Notes: generated by a model from the sequence alone, not told the origin. DNA of 53,957 nucleotides from Streptomyces verrucosisporus (GCF_017114865.1 NZ_JADEYH010000031.1:1-53957); one strand, 5' to 3'; positions 26,248 through 35,034 are shown, counted from the stretch's first letter. A program made the numbers and translations.

Positions 26248-26631
26248 ATGGGCGATATGACCACGGGGTCGCTGGTGCTGCGGGTCGTCCCCGAAGCGGA
26301 CGAGGACGCCGCCGAACTGGATGACCTGGCAGGGCAGCTACGGACCGAACTGCTCGAACTGGACGTGGAGCGCGTCGATCCGCTGGCTGCGGACGACCTG
26401 CCCCCGCTGGCCAAGGGTGTGGGCACCACAGTGGGCGCGCTGCTCGTCCGGTTCGGCATCGCGCAGGGCGCGCGTGCCGTGGTGGGCGCCGTCAAGCGGT
26501 GGGCGGCGCGCAGCGAGAAGTCGGTGGAGATCACGTTCGGCGAGGACTCGCTGAAGGTGACGGGCATCAGTTCGGAGCAGCAGGACCGACTGATAGAGAT
26601 CTGGCTTGAGCGGCAGAACATCACTTCCTGA
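26248..26631 (+). CDS. EACC1-like effector-associated protein
   Basis: 127 aa. The opening GSLVLRVVPEADEDAAELDDL, the LRTELLELDVERVDPL segment, a glycine/alanine-rich middle (LLVRFGIAQGARAVVGAVKRWAA) and the closing VEITFGEDSLKVTGISSEQQDRLIEIWL match the small effector-associated constant component (EACC1) proteins described by Aravind and colleagues. These are encoded beside caspase-like or other effectors in conflict systems of actinobacteria. The next gene is a caspase-WD40 protein overlapping it by 26 nt, which supports this. Function inferred: adaptor or sensor for the effector. Confidence 0.75.
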   Translation: MGDMTTGSLVLRVVPEADEDAAELDDLAGQLRTELLELDVERVDPLAADDLPPLAKGVGTTVGALLVRFGIAQGARAVVGAVKRWAARSEKSVEITFGEDSLKVTGISSEQQDRLIEIWLERQNITS

Positions 26632-28858
26632 GCTGCCGCCCGGGCGGCGGTCCGCACTCGTCGTCGCCGTGTCCTCGTACGCCGACGCCGGTCTCGCCCG
26701 GCTCCGGGCCCCGGCCAGGGACGCGGAGGCGCTCGCGGAGGTTCTGGGCGCCCCGGAGATCGGTGGCTTCGACGTGCGCGGGCTCACCGACCCGACAGCG
26801 CAGGAGATCCGCAGCGGCGTCGACGACTTCCTCTCCGGGCGGGGCACGGACGAGCTGCTGCTGGTGTACTTCTCCTGCCACGGTCTGCTCGACGCGCGCG
26901 GGCGCCTGTACTTCGCGGGCGCGGACACCCGCAAGGAGCGGCTCGCCTCGACCGGTGTCGAGTCCGGATGGCTGCTGGAGCAACTGGACGAGTGCCGGGC
27001 CCGGCGCCAGGTCGTCATCCTGGACTGTTGTTTCAGCGGTGCGTTCGCGCGGGGGACGAAGTCCGGCGAGCGTGATGTGGACCTGGAGTCCCGGATCGTG
27101 GGGCACGGGCGGGGACGGACCGTTCTGACGGCCTCGCGGTCCCGTGAGTACTCCTTCGAGGGCGAGAGCCTGACGGGGATGGCCGTTCCGGAGGGCTCGG
27201 TGTTCACCACGGGTCTGGTCGACGGGCTCCGTACGGGCGCCGCCGATGCGGATGGCGACGGGTACATCTCGGTCGAGGACGCGTTCGACCACGCGTCCGC
27301 GTATGTGGTGGAGCGGGGAGCCAAGCAGACACCGCAGCGCTGGGTGTTCGGAGGCGAGGGAAGGATCTGGCTCGCGCGGGCGGCGGTGCGTGCCGCTGCC
27401 GGGGACGATCTGCCCGAAGCGCTGAGGATGGCGCTGGACAACCCGCTGCCCGCCGTACGCGTCGCCGGCGTCATGGCACTCGGCGAGTGGCTGTCGGAGG
27501 GGGGCGAGGCCCGTTTCCGGCTCGCCCGGCGGTACCTGGAGCGCATCGCCGCGACCGACGACCCGGCGGTCGCGCGGGCGGCCCGAGCACTGCTCCCCCC
27601 GCCGGAGGCGGCGAGCCCGGCCGCGGCGGCCTCGCCGCGGCGGAGGCCCGCACAACCGCGTGTGGTGCAGCCACCGCCGCGACAAGACACACGCCTGTCC
27701 GTGGTGCAGCCGCCTCCGCAAGGGGCCGCACGATCACATGTGGCGCCCTCGCCCTCTCCCCCACCAAAGAAGGCTGCCGCCGGGCCGGGTCTCCTGCACA
27801 CTCTGCCGGTCTGGGACACCCCCGATGACCGGGGACAGTTGCGGTGGATCAGCGGCATGGCTGTTCACCCCACGGCACCGTTGGTCGCCGTCGCGACCAA
27901 CAGGGAACCGCAGCAGCACGCCGATGGCGGACCACCGCAGCTCTGGGACCCCGTGGAAGGCCGCCTTCTGCACACCCTGCACGGTCATGACGATCCGATC
28001 CAGGCGCTCGCCTTCAGCCCCGACGGGGACTTTCTGGCCACTTCGAGCTACGAGGACGTACGGATCTGGGACGCTCACCACTGGCGGCACCTGCTCACCC
28101 TGACCAACGAGCTGGGTCTCACCTCCTCCGGACAGCTCGCCTTCGCTCCCGGCGGTCGGCTGCTCGCCACCGACAAGTCCGACGGCACGGTCCAGATCTG
28201 GGAGTCGTCGAGCGGGCGGGAAGTGCTCAGAGTCGGCCGGGACACCCACGGACGCTACCCGCGCGTCACGGTGCTGGCGTTCAGCCACGACGGGCTCGCC
28301 CTGGCCATAGGGACCGACAGCGGGGTCGTGAGGGTCCTGGATGTCGCCTCGGGCAGACAGCTGCTGCGGTCGAAATGCCACGGGGGCTGGGTGACCGGAC
28401 TCGTGTTCGGTCCTGGTGACCGGCAGTTGGTCAGCACCGGGAGCGTCGACGCCTCCGTCATCCTGTGGGACACCGAGAAGTGGCGCGCACTGCGGAAACT
28501 CCAAGTCGGTGAAGGTGGTGTGGGGGGTGTCGAGTTCAGCCCCCACGACGGACTCCTTGCCGTCAGCACCGGACTCGACGTACGCCTGCTGCGGCCGGAC
28601 ACCGGACAGCATGTAGTCACGCTGGGTGAAGAACTCGGCGACGCCACCGAGGTATTCGCCTTCAGCCACGACGGCGGGCTCCTGGCCTGCGCGGGTGTCG
28701 GCGGTGAGGTGGGTGTCTGGGACGCACGGAACAAGTGGCGGATGCACCGCCTGACAGGTGGTCATGAGAGGAAGGCCACGCACCTGGGCTTCACCCCCGA
28801 CGACCGCCATCTCATCACCGGCGGCAGCGACAGCGTCTGTGTCTGGCGAGTGTGCTGA
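26606..28858 (+). CDS. Caspase-family protease with C-terminal WD40 propeller
   Basis: About 750 aa. The N-terminal caspase-like (peptidase C14) domain spans residues 15-260, with catalytic His92 in YFSCHG and Cys142 in ILDCCFSGA. An EF-hand-like acidic stretch DADGDGYISVEDAF lies at about 213-226. A helical region and a Pro-rich linker (about 330-395) lead to a WD40 propeller of about six or seven blades (repeats such as FSPDGDFLATSSYEDVRIWD and LVSTGSVDASVILWD). A TTG start at 26606, inside the EACC1 gene, is the only in-frame start before the domain. Expected to act as a regulated protease in cell-suicide or anti-invader defence; its substrate is unknown. Confidence 0.88.
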   Translation: MSGRTSLPELPPGRRSALVVAVSSYADAGLARLRAPARDAEALAEVLGAPEIGGFDVRGLTDPTAQEIRSGVDDFLSGRGTDELLLVYFSCHGLLDARGRLYFAGADTRKERLASTGVESGWLLEQLDECRARRQVVILDCCFSGAFARGTKSGERDVDLESRIVGHGRGRTVLTASRSREYSFEGESLTGMAVPEGSVFTTGLVDGLRTGAADADGDGYISVEDAFDHASAYVVERGAKQTPQRWVFGGEGRIWLARAAVRAAAGDDLPEALRMALDNPLPAVRVAGVMALGEWLSEGGEARFRLARRYLERIAATDDPAVARAARALLPPPEAASPAAAASPRRRPAQPRVVQPPPRQDTRLSVVQPPPQGAARSHVAPSPSPPPKKAAAGPGLLHTLPVWDTPDDRGQLRWISGMAVHPTAPLVAVATNREPQQHADGGPPQLWDPVEGRLLHTLHGHDDPIQALAFSPDGDFLATSSYEDVRIWDAHHWRHLLTLTNELGLTSSGQLAFAPGGRLLATDKSDGTVQIWESSSGREVLRVGRDTHGRYPRVTVLAFSHDGLALAIGTDSGVVRVLDVASGRQLLRSKCHGGWVTGLVFGPGDRQLVSTGSVDASVILWDTEKWRALRKLQVGEGGVGGVEFSPHDGLLAVSTGLDVRLLRPDTGQHVVTLGEELGDATEVFAFSHDGGLLACAGVGGEVGVWDARNKWRMHRLTGGHERKATHLGFTPDDRHLITGGSDSVCVWRVC

Positions 28859-28954
28859 GAAGCCGTTGCCCGCGACACATCCGACAGGTGAACACCGGGG
28901 ACCTCCCTGCGGAGCGGCGCCGTCCCCTCGTGGCAGGGGCGCGCTGTCCGTGCG

Positions 28955-29464
28955 TCATGCGGTGGGGTCCGGGGCGGAGGACCGCCTGGCGGTGTCCCGC
29001 CGGGTGATGGCCTCGGCCACCTGCTCGACGGCGGTGCGCAGGGAGTCGCCGTAGGGTCCCTGGGGGAGGCCAGGGGTGTGCCCGCGGGCCGCTTCGATGT
29101 GCTCGGCGGCGGCCTCGAACGAACCGAGCCGGCGGTAGTCGTCGGCGAGGTTGAGGTGCAGGGAGGGGTAGAAGGCGGCGATGCGCAGACCGGCGTGGTG
29201 CTCCTGGAGACGCTGCTCGGTCACGGCGTCGGCGGCGTCCAGGGCCCGGACGTCCCAGGCCAGGGCCTGGGCGGGGTCCTGGTGGAGGTCCGCCAGGTGG
29301 TGCGCGAGGGTGCAGCGGTGCAGTGGGTCGCCGGCGGGGCCGATCGCGGACCACAGGTCCAGGAGTCTGCGGCGGGCGGCCTGCGCCTCGCCGCTCTGTC
29401 CTTCGGCGACGGCGGCGCCGATGGCCTCCATGGTCGGGTCGGGGGTGGCGGGGGTGGCGGTCAT
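28955..29464 (-). CDS. Tetratricopeptide-repeat protein
   Basis: 169 aa, mostly helical, with TPR-like units (LDLWSAIGPAGDPLHRCTLAHHLADLHQD, LHLNLADDYRRLGSFEAAAEHIEAAR). No signal peptide or enzyme motif. It has near relatives across Streptomyces annotated only as TPR proteins. The gene follows the MerR/beta-clamp gene on the same strand after 25 nt, so the two are probably co-transcribed. Confidence 0.75.
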   Translation of the reverse strand: MTATPATPDPTMEAIGAAVAEGQSGEAQAARRRLLDLWSAIGPAGDPLHRCTLAHHLADLHQDPAQALAWDVRALDAADAVTEQRLQEHHAGLRIAAFYPSLHLNLADDYRRLGSFEAAAEHIEAARGHTPGLPQGPYGDSLRTAVEQVAEAITRRDTARRSSAPDPTA

Positions 29465-29489
29465 CGGAAGGGCTCCTCGTGGTTGTCGG

Positions 29490-30578
29490 TCAGGCGTGGT
29501 GGCCGGGGCCGGCGGGCATGGCCCAGGTGGTCAGGTCGCCGCGGTCGGCGGAGCGGACCGTGACGGGCAGATCGGTCCCGCGCAGGTCGAGCATCACGTC
29601 GGGGCCGATGGCGGTGCTGACGGCCGGGTAGAGGGTGGTCAGCTCGAAGAAGACCCGCACCTCCCCTCCTGTCACGGTGGCCGGGAGCAGGGCGCCGGGG
29701 TGCCCGTCGGCAGCCGGGAGGACCAGGCCTTGCCGGGTGGCGTGCAACTCGATCCGCCCGCCGGGGTGTTCCTCCAGTGCCCGCAGCAGCGCGTCCTTCC
29801 CCACCGTCATGCGGGTGGTGGCCTCCGGCAGGGAGGCGAGCATCAGGTGGTGGTCGGGGAACTCCTCCCTCAGCACCCGGCAGTGCCGGTCCTCCCGTCC
29901 CGCCATGCGCAGCCGGACGCCGTACGGTGTCGCCTCGATCCGCACCAGCGGGCTGCGGCGCATCTCGCCCGCCGCGGCCCGCAGTTCGCCGCCGTCGACC
30001 GTGGCGGCCCAGGCCGTGGCCGCCGGTTCGGCGGGGACGAGTGTCCGGGTCGAGAGCCGGTACCGGTCGGTCGCGGTCAGCGCGACCGCCTCGGCGGTCG
30101 CCTCGATCCGCAGCCCGCCCAGCACCGGCAGTCCCGGATCGCACACGGTCGCGGTCAGGACCTGCTCGACCGCGTCGGCCAGTACCGGCCCCTTCAGCGC
30201 GGTGACCGGCCGGCTCGGCACGCCGTGGAGCGAGGACTTGAGCGCGGCGGCTTCCCTCCGTACCGCCGCCGCGTCCCCGAGGATCTTCGCGACGTGCTCG
30301 TCGATCAGCCGGGACGCCTCGCCGGGCCCGGCGTCGAGCACCGCCTCGGCGGTGGTCAGAGGCATGGCGATGCGGCGGAGCCGGCGGAGGGTGGTGGCCC
30401 GTGGCACCTGGTCGGCACCGTAGTAGCGGTAGCCCGAGACCGGATCGGTCTCGGCGGGGGGCAGCAGCCCGGAGTCGGCGTAGAACCGCAGCGCGCTGGG
30501 GGTCAGACCGGTGCGCTGGGCGAAGACCCCGATGGGCATCAGCTCGGAATTCGGCACCCGGTCATCGTCGGGCTTCAA
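29490..30578 (-). CDS. MerR-type DNA-binding domain fused to a beta-clamp-like domain
   Basis: Up to 362 aa. The N-terminal MerR winged helix spans about residues 15-85 (MPIGVFAQRTGLTPSALRFYADSGLLPP, then GYRYYGADQV). It is followed by a linker helix and, at about 130-355, a DNA polymerase III beta-subunit-like fold (TDRYRLSTRTLVPAEPAATAWAATVDGGEL, and VGKDALLRALEEHPGGRIEL). The start is uncertain: TTG at 30578 or ATG at 30539; the shorter form keeps the whole HTH. MerR proteins normally carry effector-binding domains here, so the clamp fold is likely a ligand or partner sensor rather than a processivity factor. Confidence 0.8.
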   Translation of the reverse strand: MKPDDDRVPNSELMPIGVFAQRTGLTPSALRFYADSGLLPPAETDPVSGYRYYGADQVPRATTLRRLRRIAMPLTTAEAVLDAGPGEASRLIDEHVAKILGDAAAVRREAAALKSSLHGVPSRPVTALKGPVLADAVEQVLTATVCDPGLPVLGGLRIEATAEAVALTATDRYRLSTRTLVPAEPAATAWAATVDGGELRAAAGEMRRSPLVRIEATPYGVRLRMAGREDRHCRVLREEFPDHHLMLASLPEATTRMTVGKDALLRALEEHPGGRIELHATRQGLVLPAADGHPGALLPATVTGGEVRVFFELTTLYPAVSTAIGPDVMLDLRGTDLPVTVRSADRGDLTTWAMPAGPGHHA

Positions 30579-30689
30579 GCAGGTCGAAGGTCAACACCGG
30601 GCGCGGAGTGCGGGGAAAGGGGCGAGGGATTCAGGATCGGGCGCCGACGACGAGGTTGCTCGCGCGCGGGGACTCCACCAGTGCGGCGG

Positions 30690-31010
30690 ACGCGGTGGCA
30701 CTGGAACGGCACGGACGGCTGCCCGGCTCCCCACCGACGTTCACCGTGAGCGGGCGCGAGCGAGACGGAGGCCGTGTGGGAACTGGCGGAACACCGTTCG
30801 GTGTTCATCGAACGGCGGCCCGAGCACGCCGGCCACGCCCTGCACACCGTCTTCGTCGACGACCACGACACCCTCGTGGCCGGTATCACCGCCCGGGACC
30901 TGGAGCCGGCCAAAAGGGAGGCCTGCCTGAACGGCGTCCGCAAGGTCACGTACCGCGATCCGGAGGGGAACGGGCTCGGGCTCGGGTTCGGCGGCGCTCC
31001 GCTCCGATCG
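30690..31010 (+). pseudogene. Decayed VOC (glyoxalase/bleomycin-resistance fold) gene
   Basis: The best stretch, from 30774, reads VWELAEHRSVFIERRPEHAGH, then HTVFVDDHDTLVAGI and NGVRKVTYRDPEGNGLGLGFGG, typical of the second half of a VOC protein. The N-terminal half is missing or frameshifted: LPGSPPTFTV appears just upstream in another frame. Downstream a 13-bp tandem repeat array spoils the end. Probably no longer functional. Confidence 0.6.
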
Positions 31011-31021
31011 CGGGCGGCTCG

Positions 31022-31073
31022 CACGGCCGACCCGCACGGCCGACCCGCACGGCCGACCCGCACGGCCGACCCG
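31022..31073 (+). repeat. 13-bp tandem repeat, four exact copies
   Basis: The unit CACGGCCGACCCG repeats four times head to tail, followed by a partial CACAG. It lies at the ruined 3' end of the VOC pseudogene, 60 nt before the RAE of the rifampin monooxygenase gene. The unit length is not a multiple of three. Confidence 0.9.
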
Positions 31074-31133
31074 CACAGTCGGCGCCCGGCGAGGCGGGAG
31101 ATCCACCCCGCCACCTTCAACCTATAGCGCACC

Positions 31134-31154
31134 GGGGGCCTTGCGGCAAGACCC
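31134..31154 (+). promoter_or_regulatory. Rifamycin-associated element (RAE) upstream of rox
   Basis: An inverted repeat centred on CTTGCGGCAAG, with flanking GGG and CCC (31136-31138 and 31152-31154). It resembles the RAE found upstream of rifamycin-inactivating genes in actinomycetes, which is needed for rifamycin-induced expression. A second, divergent TTCTTGCCGCA half lies just downstream at about 31157. Confidence 0.7.
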
Positions 31155-31292
31155 GGTTCTTGCCGCAGAATCGTCGCCCTGGGCCGGAAACCGCACAAAC
31201 GACGTGTTTCGCGGGTTATGCGTGCCATTGTGCGCTTATGCGACGCACGGGGCAGCCGGTCCTGGACCGATTCTCTTCACAGGGGGACTTCC

Positions 31293-32726
31293 GTGATCGA
31301 CGTGATCATCGCCGGCGCCGGGCCGACCGGTCTGATGCTGGCCTGCGAGCTGCGGCTGCACGGTGTGCGCGTGGTGGTGCTGGAGAGGGAGGCTGAGCCG
31401 ACCGGGGTCGTCCGCGCGCTCGGCCTGCATGTGCGCAGCATCGAGGTGATGGACCAGCGCGGCCTGCTGGACCGGTTCCTCGCGCACGGCAGGCGGTACC
31501 CGGTCGGCGGCTTCTTCGCCGGCATCCCCAAGCCCTCGCCCGAACGCCTGGACACCGCGCACTCGTACGTCCTGGGCATCCCGCAGCCGGTCACCGACCG
31601 CCTGCTGGCCGAGCGCGCCGCCGAGCTGGGCGCCGAGATCCGGCGCGGCCGCGAGGTGACCGGGCTGGAGCAGGACGAGGAGGGGGTGACCGTCGAGCTG
31701 GCCGACGGTACGCGGCTGCGCTCGCGCTACGCCGTCGGCTGCGACGGCGGCCGCAGTACGGTGCGCAAACTGCTCGGCGTCGGCTTCCCCGGCGAGCCCG
31801 CCGGGGTCGAGACGCTGCTGGGCGAGATGGAGGCCACCGAGGACCCGGCGGTGATCGCGGCCGTGGTGGCCGATGTGCGCAAGGCCCAGCTGCGGTTCGG
31901 CGTCGGGCCCGTCGAGGAGGGGATCTACCGCGTCGTCGTCCCCGCCGAGGGGCTGGCCGGGGACCGCACCGTCCCGCCGACGCTGGAGGAGGTCAGGGAG
32001 CGACTACGGGCGGTCGCCGGCACCGACTTCGGTGTGCACTCGCCGCGCTGGCTCTCCCGCTTCGGCGACGCCACCCGGCAGGCCGAGCGCTACCGGGCCG
32101 GCCGGGTGCTGCTGGCCGGCGACGCCGCCCACATCCACCCCCCGGTCGGCGGCCAGGGCCTCAACCTCGGCATCCAGGACGCCTTCAACCTGGGCTGGAA
32201 ACTGGCCGCCGAGATCACCGGCTGGGCGCCGAAGGGGCTGCTGGACAGCTACCACGACGAACGGCACCCGGTGGCCGCCGACGTACTGGACAACACCCGC
32301 GCGCAGATGACTCTGATGTCCACCGACCCCGGCCCGCGGTCGGTGCGCCGGCTGGTGTCGGAACTGATGGACTTCGAGGAGGTCAACCGGCATCTGACCG
32401 AGAAGATCACCGCGATCTCGGTCCGTTACGACCTCGGCGGGGGCCACGGACTGCTCGGCCGGCGGCTGCCGGACGTGAAGCTGGGGCGGGGCCGCCGCCT
32501 GTACGAGCTGATGCACGGCGGACGCGGGCTGCTGCTGGACGGGACCGGCCGGCTGTCGGTGGCGGGCTGGGCGGACCGCGTCGACCATGTCACCGACGCC
32601 GGAGGGGAGTTGGCCGTGCCTGCGGTGCTGCTGCGGCCCGACGGCCATGTGGCGTGGGCGGGCGGGGAGCAGTCCGGGCTGCTCGACCACCTGCCCAGGT
32701 GGTTCGGCCCCGCCACCACCGGCTGA
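31293..32726 (+). CDS. rox: Rifampin monooxygenase (Rox)
   Basis: 477 aa FAD-dependent class A monooxygenase that inactivates rifamycins by oxidation of the naphthoquinone. It opens MIDVIIAGAGPTGLMLACEL (Rossmann GxGxxG), then VVRALGLHVRSIEVMDQRGLL and CDGGRSTVRKLLGVGFPGEP. The GDAAH motif lies in GRVLLAGDAAHIHPPVGGQG. These segments match Streptomyces Rox closely. The GTG at 31293 has AGGGGG upstream. The RAE 140 nt upstream supports the identity and suggests induction by rifamycins. A related aromatic-polyketide hydroxylase is the main alternative. Confidence 0.9.
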   Translation: MIDVIIAGAGPTGLMLACELRLHGVRVVVLEREAEPTGVVRALGLHVRSIEVMDQRGLLDRFLAHGRRYPVGGFFAGIPKPSPERLDTAHSYVLGIPQPVTDRLLAERAAELGAEIRRGREVTGLEQDEEGVTVELADGTRLRSRYAVGCDGGRSTVRKLLGVGFPGEPAGVETLLGEMEATEDPAVIAAVVADVRKAQLRFGVGPVEEGIYRVVVPAEGLAGDRTVPPTLEEVRERLRAVAGTDFGVHSPRWLSRFGDATRQAERYRAGRVLLAGDAAHIHPPVGGQGLNLGIQDAFNLGWKLAAEITGWAPKGLLDSYHDERHPVAADVLDNTRAQMTLMSTDPGPRSVRRLVSELMDFEEVNRHLTEKITAISVRYDLGGGHGLLGRRLPDVKLGRGRRLYELMHGGRGLLLDGTGRLSVAGWADRVDHVTDAGGELAVPAVLLRPDGHVAWAGGEQSGLLDHLPRWFGPATTG

Positions 32727-32732
32727 GCCGGG

Positions 32733-32770
32733 GGTCCGCCGCCTGGCGGGGGCTCAGGCTCCGGCGGACC
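32733..32770 (+). terminator. Terminator hairpin after rox
   Basis: GGTCCGCCG (32733-32741) pairs with CGGCGGACC (32762-32770), starting 6 nt beyond the rox stop. A G-rich run and GTTT follow. Confidence 0.6.
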
Positions 32771-32944
32771 GGGGGGCGTTTGCGTCCCCGGCCCGCTTCC
32801 CGGGTGCTGTACGCGGGGTGAGGGGGAAGGACAGGGTCATCAGCGCGGTGGCGACCACGGGCACCCAGCCGACGCCCGCGACACCGGCCCGTACCGGCCT
32901 CCCGTGCCGAGCGGGGCCGCAGCCGTTCCGGGGACCCGCCCCCA

Positions 32945-34477
32945 TCACCGGCCGCCGCGTGGGCCGTAGGGCTGGAGGAGCTGGTCGACGGGCGCGTAGT
33001 CGTCGGTGAGCGGCCGGGCGTCGCCCGTCCAGGAGGCGAGATCGCCACCGGTGACGACCTTCCAGCCGGTCCGCCGGGCGTCCAGCTCTTCCTGGACCGC
33101 GCGCGGATCGACCGGCCGGCCGGAGGCGAGCACCACCAGATTGCCGCCGTCGGCGGCGGCCGGGCCCAGGCCGATGTCGGCGGGTTCACCGATCAGGGCG
33201 ACGTGCCCGAAGACCTCGCCCAGGGTGGCCACCTCGGCGCGTGCGAAGGCCAGGCCGCCGTGGTCGATGAGGTTGGCGACGTACACGCCGTCCTCGTCGA
33301 GCACCCGCCGTACCTCGGTCAGCGCCTCCACCGTGGTGAGGTGCCAGGGCACGCTGACGCCCCCGAAGGCGTCGCCGACGACGAGGTCGCGGCCGCCGGT
33401 CTCCAGCCGTCGCAGGCCGAGCCTGCCGTCCTCCACACGTACGTCGACACCGGCTTCGGAGCCCAGACCGAGCCGGTCGTGGTCGATGCGCACCACCCCG
33501 CCGTCGATCTCGGACACGACGCTGCGCGTCCCGGGCCGCGTGGCCGCCAGGTAGCGGGGGAAGGTGAGCCCGCCGCCGCCCAGATGGTGGGCGGCCAGCG
33601 GCTCCTGGCCGGGAAAGGCCGCGTCGACCACCGACGCGATGGCGCGCACATAGGCGAACTTCAGGTAGGTCGGGTCCTCGAGGTCGACGTAGGAGTGCCG
33701 CAGGCCGTCCAGGACGAGTGTGCGGCCGCCCTCCCGGTCGGGGTCGGCGACGACCCGTGCGCAGTGGTACCTGGTCTCCGCGTCGCAGCCGCCGGGCGCG
33801 ACCGTGGCGGCCAGGCCGCCGGCGAGGACCGCCAGCGCCAGGGCGGGGGCGCCGCTCCATCCGCGCGTCCGCCACTCGACCAGCGCCGAGCCGGCCACCA
33901 GCAGCGCGCCGAGACCGATCAGGATGCCGCTGACCGGCAGCCGCGACACGAGGACGAAACCGGTCAGGACGGTGCCGAAGATGGCGCCTGCGGTGCCGAC
34001 GCCGGACAGCCGGCCCACGACCGTTCCGGTCTCGGCGAGGGTGGTGAGACGCAGCTTGGTCACGATCGGCGTCACCGCGGAGAGCAGCGCGCCAGGCACC
34101 AGGATGGTCAGCGACGCGATCGACAGCAGCACGGGCGGTGCCCACTCCGCCGTGGTGCGCAGCACGGCGGGGGTGAGCGCCACCACAGCTCCCGACACCC
34201 CGAGCGAGGGGCCCAGGAGCCTGCGCGGGTCGACCCGGTCGGCGATACGCCCGCCCAGCCAGGAGCCCAGCGCGATCGCGGTGAGGGCTATGCCGATCAC
34301 CATGGTGCTGGTCTCCAGGGTGAGACCGAGGTAGGGGGCCAGCAGCCGCAGGGCGGTGATCTCGACCACCAGGACCGCGGCCGAGGAGCCGAACACGAGC
34401 ACGGCGGCGGCGCGGGAGCCAAGACCGCGACCGCGGGGCGCGCTCTGGGCGACGGGCGGGGAAGACGATTCGGTCAC
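32945..34477 (-). CDS. Spermidine synthase-like protein with N-terminal membrane domain
   Basis: About 510 aa. The N-terminal half (about residues 15-235) has around seven transmembrane helices, starting AAAVLVFGSSAAVLVVEITALRLLAPYLG. The C-terminal half is a spermidine synthase/SAM-methyltransferase fold: YLKFAYVRAI, HHLGGGGLTFPRYL, SEIDGGVVRIDHDRLGL and DLVVGDAFGGVSVPWHL. Members of this fused family have unclear substrates and may not make spermidine. The start is uncertain: GTG at 34477 has GAGGA 8 nt upstream, ATG at 34486 has none, and ATG at 34630 has an excellent GGGGGAGG. The last would place an octanucleotide repeat inside the reading frame. Confidence 0.85.
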   Translation of the reverse strand: MTESSSPPVAQSAPRGRGLGSRAAAVLVFGSSAAVLVVEITALRLLAPYLGLTLETSTMVIGIALTAIALGSWLGGRIADRVDPRRLLGPSLGVSGAVVALTPAVLRTTAEWAPPVLLSIASLTILVPGALLSAVTPIVTKLRLTTLAETGTVVGRLSGVGTAGAIFGTVLTGFVLVSRLPVSGILIGLGALLVAGSALVEWRTRGWSGAPALALAVLAGGLAATVAPGGCDAETRYHCARVVADPDREGGRTLVLDGLRHSYVDLEDPTYLKFAYVRAIASVVDAAFPGQEPLAAHHLGGGGLTFPRYLAATRPGTRSVVSEIDGGVVRIDHDRLGLGSEAGVDVRVEDGRLGLRRLETGGRDLVVGDAFGGVSVPWHLTTVEALTEVRRVLDEDGVYVANLIDHGGLAFARAEVATLGEVFGHVALIGEPADIGLGPAAADGGNLVVLASGRPVDPRAVQEELDARRTGWKVVTGGDLASWTGDARPLTDDYAPVDQLLQPYGPRGGR

Positions 34478-34534
34478 ATAGGACATCCTCGCACGCGGCG
34501 CACCGGCCGAACGGCCATCGCCGGAACCCCTGTT

Positions 34535-34590
34535 GCCCAGAGGCCCAGAGGCCCAGAGGCCCGGAGGCCCGGAGGCCCGGAGGCCCGGAG
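34535..34590. repeat. Octanucleotide tandem repeat, seven units
   Basis: Three copies of GCCCAGAG followed by four of GCCCGGAG, exactly head to tail, then a decayed GCCCGCCG. It lies 58 nt upstream of the likely GTG start of the spermidine synthase-like gene, or inside its frame if translation begins at 34630. Confidence 0.95.
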
Positions 34591-34824
34591 GCCCGCCGAC
34601 GGCGCACGAGTCACCGGGCGGAGCCGTCATGGCCACCGCCTCCCCCTCCGTACCCCGTCGTGGGCCTGCCCGTCCAACGGCCCGGACCCGCCGCCGTCAC
34701 GCCGCGCACCGGCCCGGTCCGCGGCACCCGCCCGCACAACGCGTTCCGTGCCGGCGCAGACCCTGTCGTCCCGGGCCAGTACGCGAAGAAGGGCCTGCTT
34801 GCCAACGCTTCCGCGCGCACTACT

Positions 34825-34990
34825 GTCGCCACGCCTTGGTGAACGGGAAATCCGGTGCGATACCGGTGCGGCCCTCGCCACTGTGATCGGGAAGTCCGGT
34901 TCCAGCCCTCGCGGGCGGCCACTGGGTCCTTCGGGGCCCGGGAAGGCGGAGCCCGGGCGGTGGTACCCGTCAGCCAGGAGACCGGCCAGG
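34825..34990 (+). ncRNA. Cobalamin (B12) riboswitch
   Basis: It contains the conserved blocks of the cobalamin riboswitch in order: GGTGAACGGGAAATCCGGTGCGA near 34838 (in brief, GGTGAA...TCCGGTG), CCACTGTGA at about 34877, GGGAAG and the CCACTGGG region, then the B12 box GTCAGCCAGGAGACCGGCC at 34969-34987. It sits 45 nt upstream of the cbiM start. In Streptomyces such elements switch off cobalt uptake or B12 synthesis genes when cobalamin is plentiful. Confidence 0.93.
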
Positions 34991-35034
34991 GCGCGTCAAC
35001 CATCCACGAGGTGCTGGAGAGGATCTGTCCGGTC

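Noticed and set aside
31022..31073. Possible CRISPR-like array
   Set aside because: The four 13-bp units are directly adjacent with no spacers; it is a simple tandem repeat.
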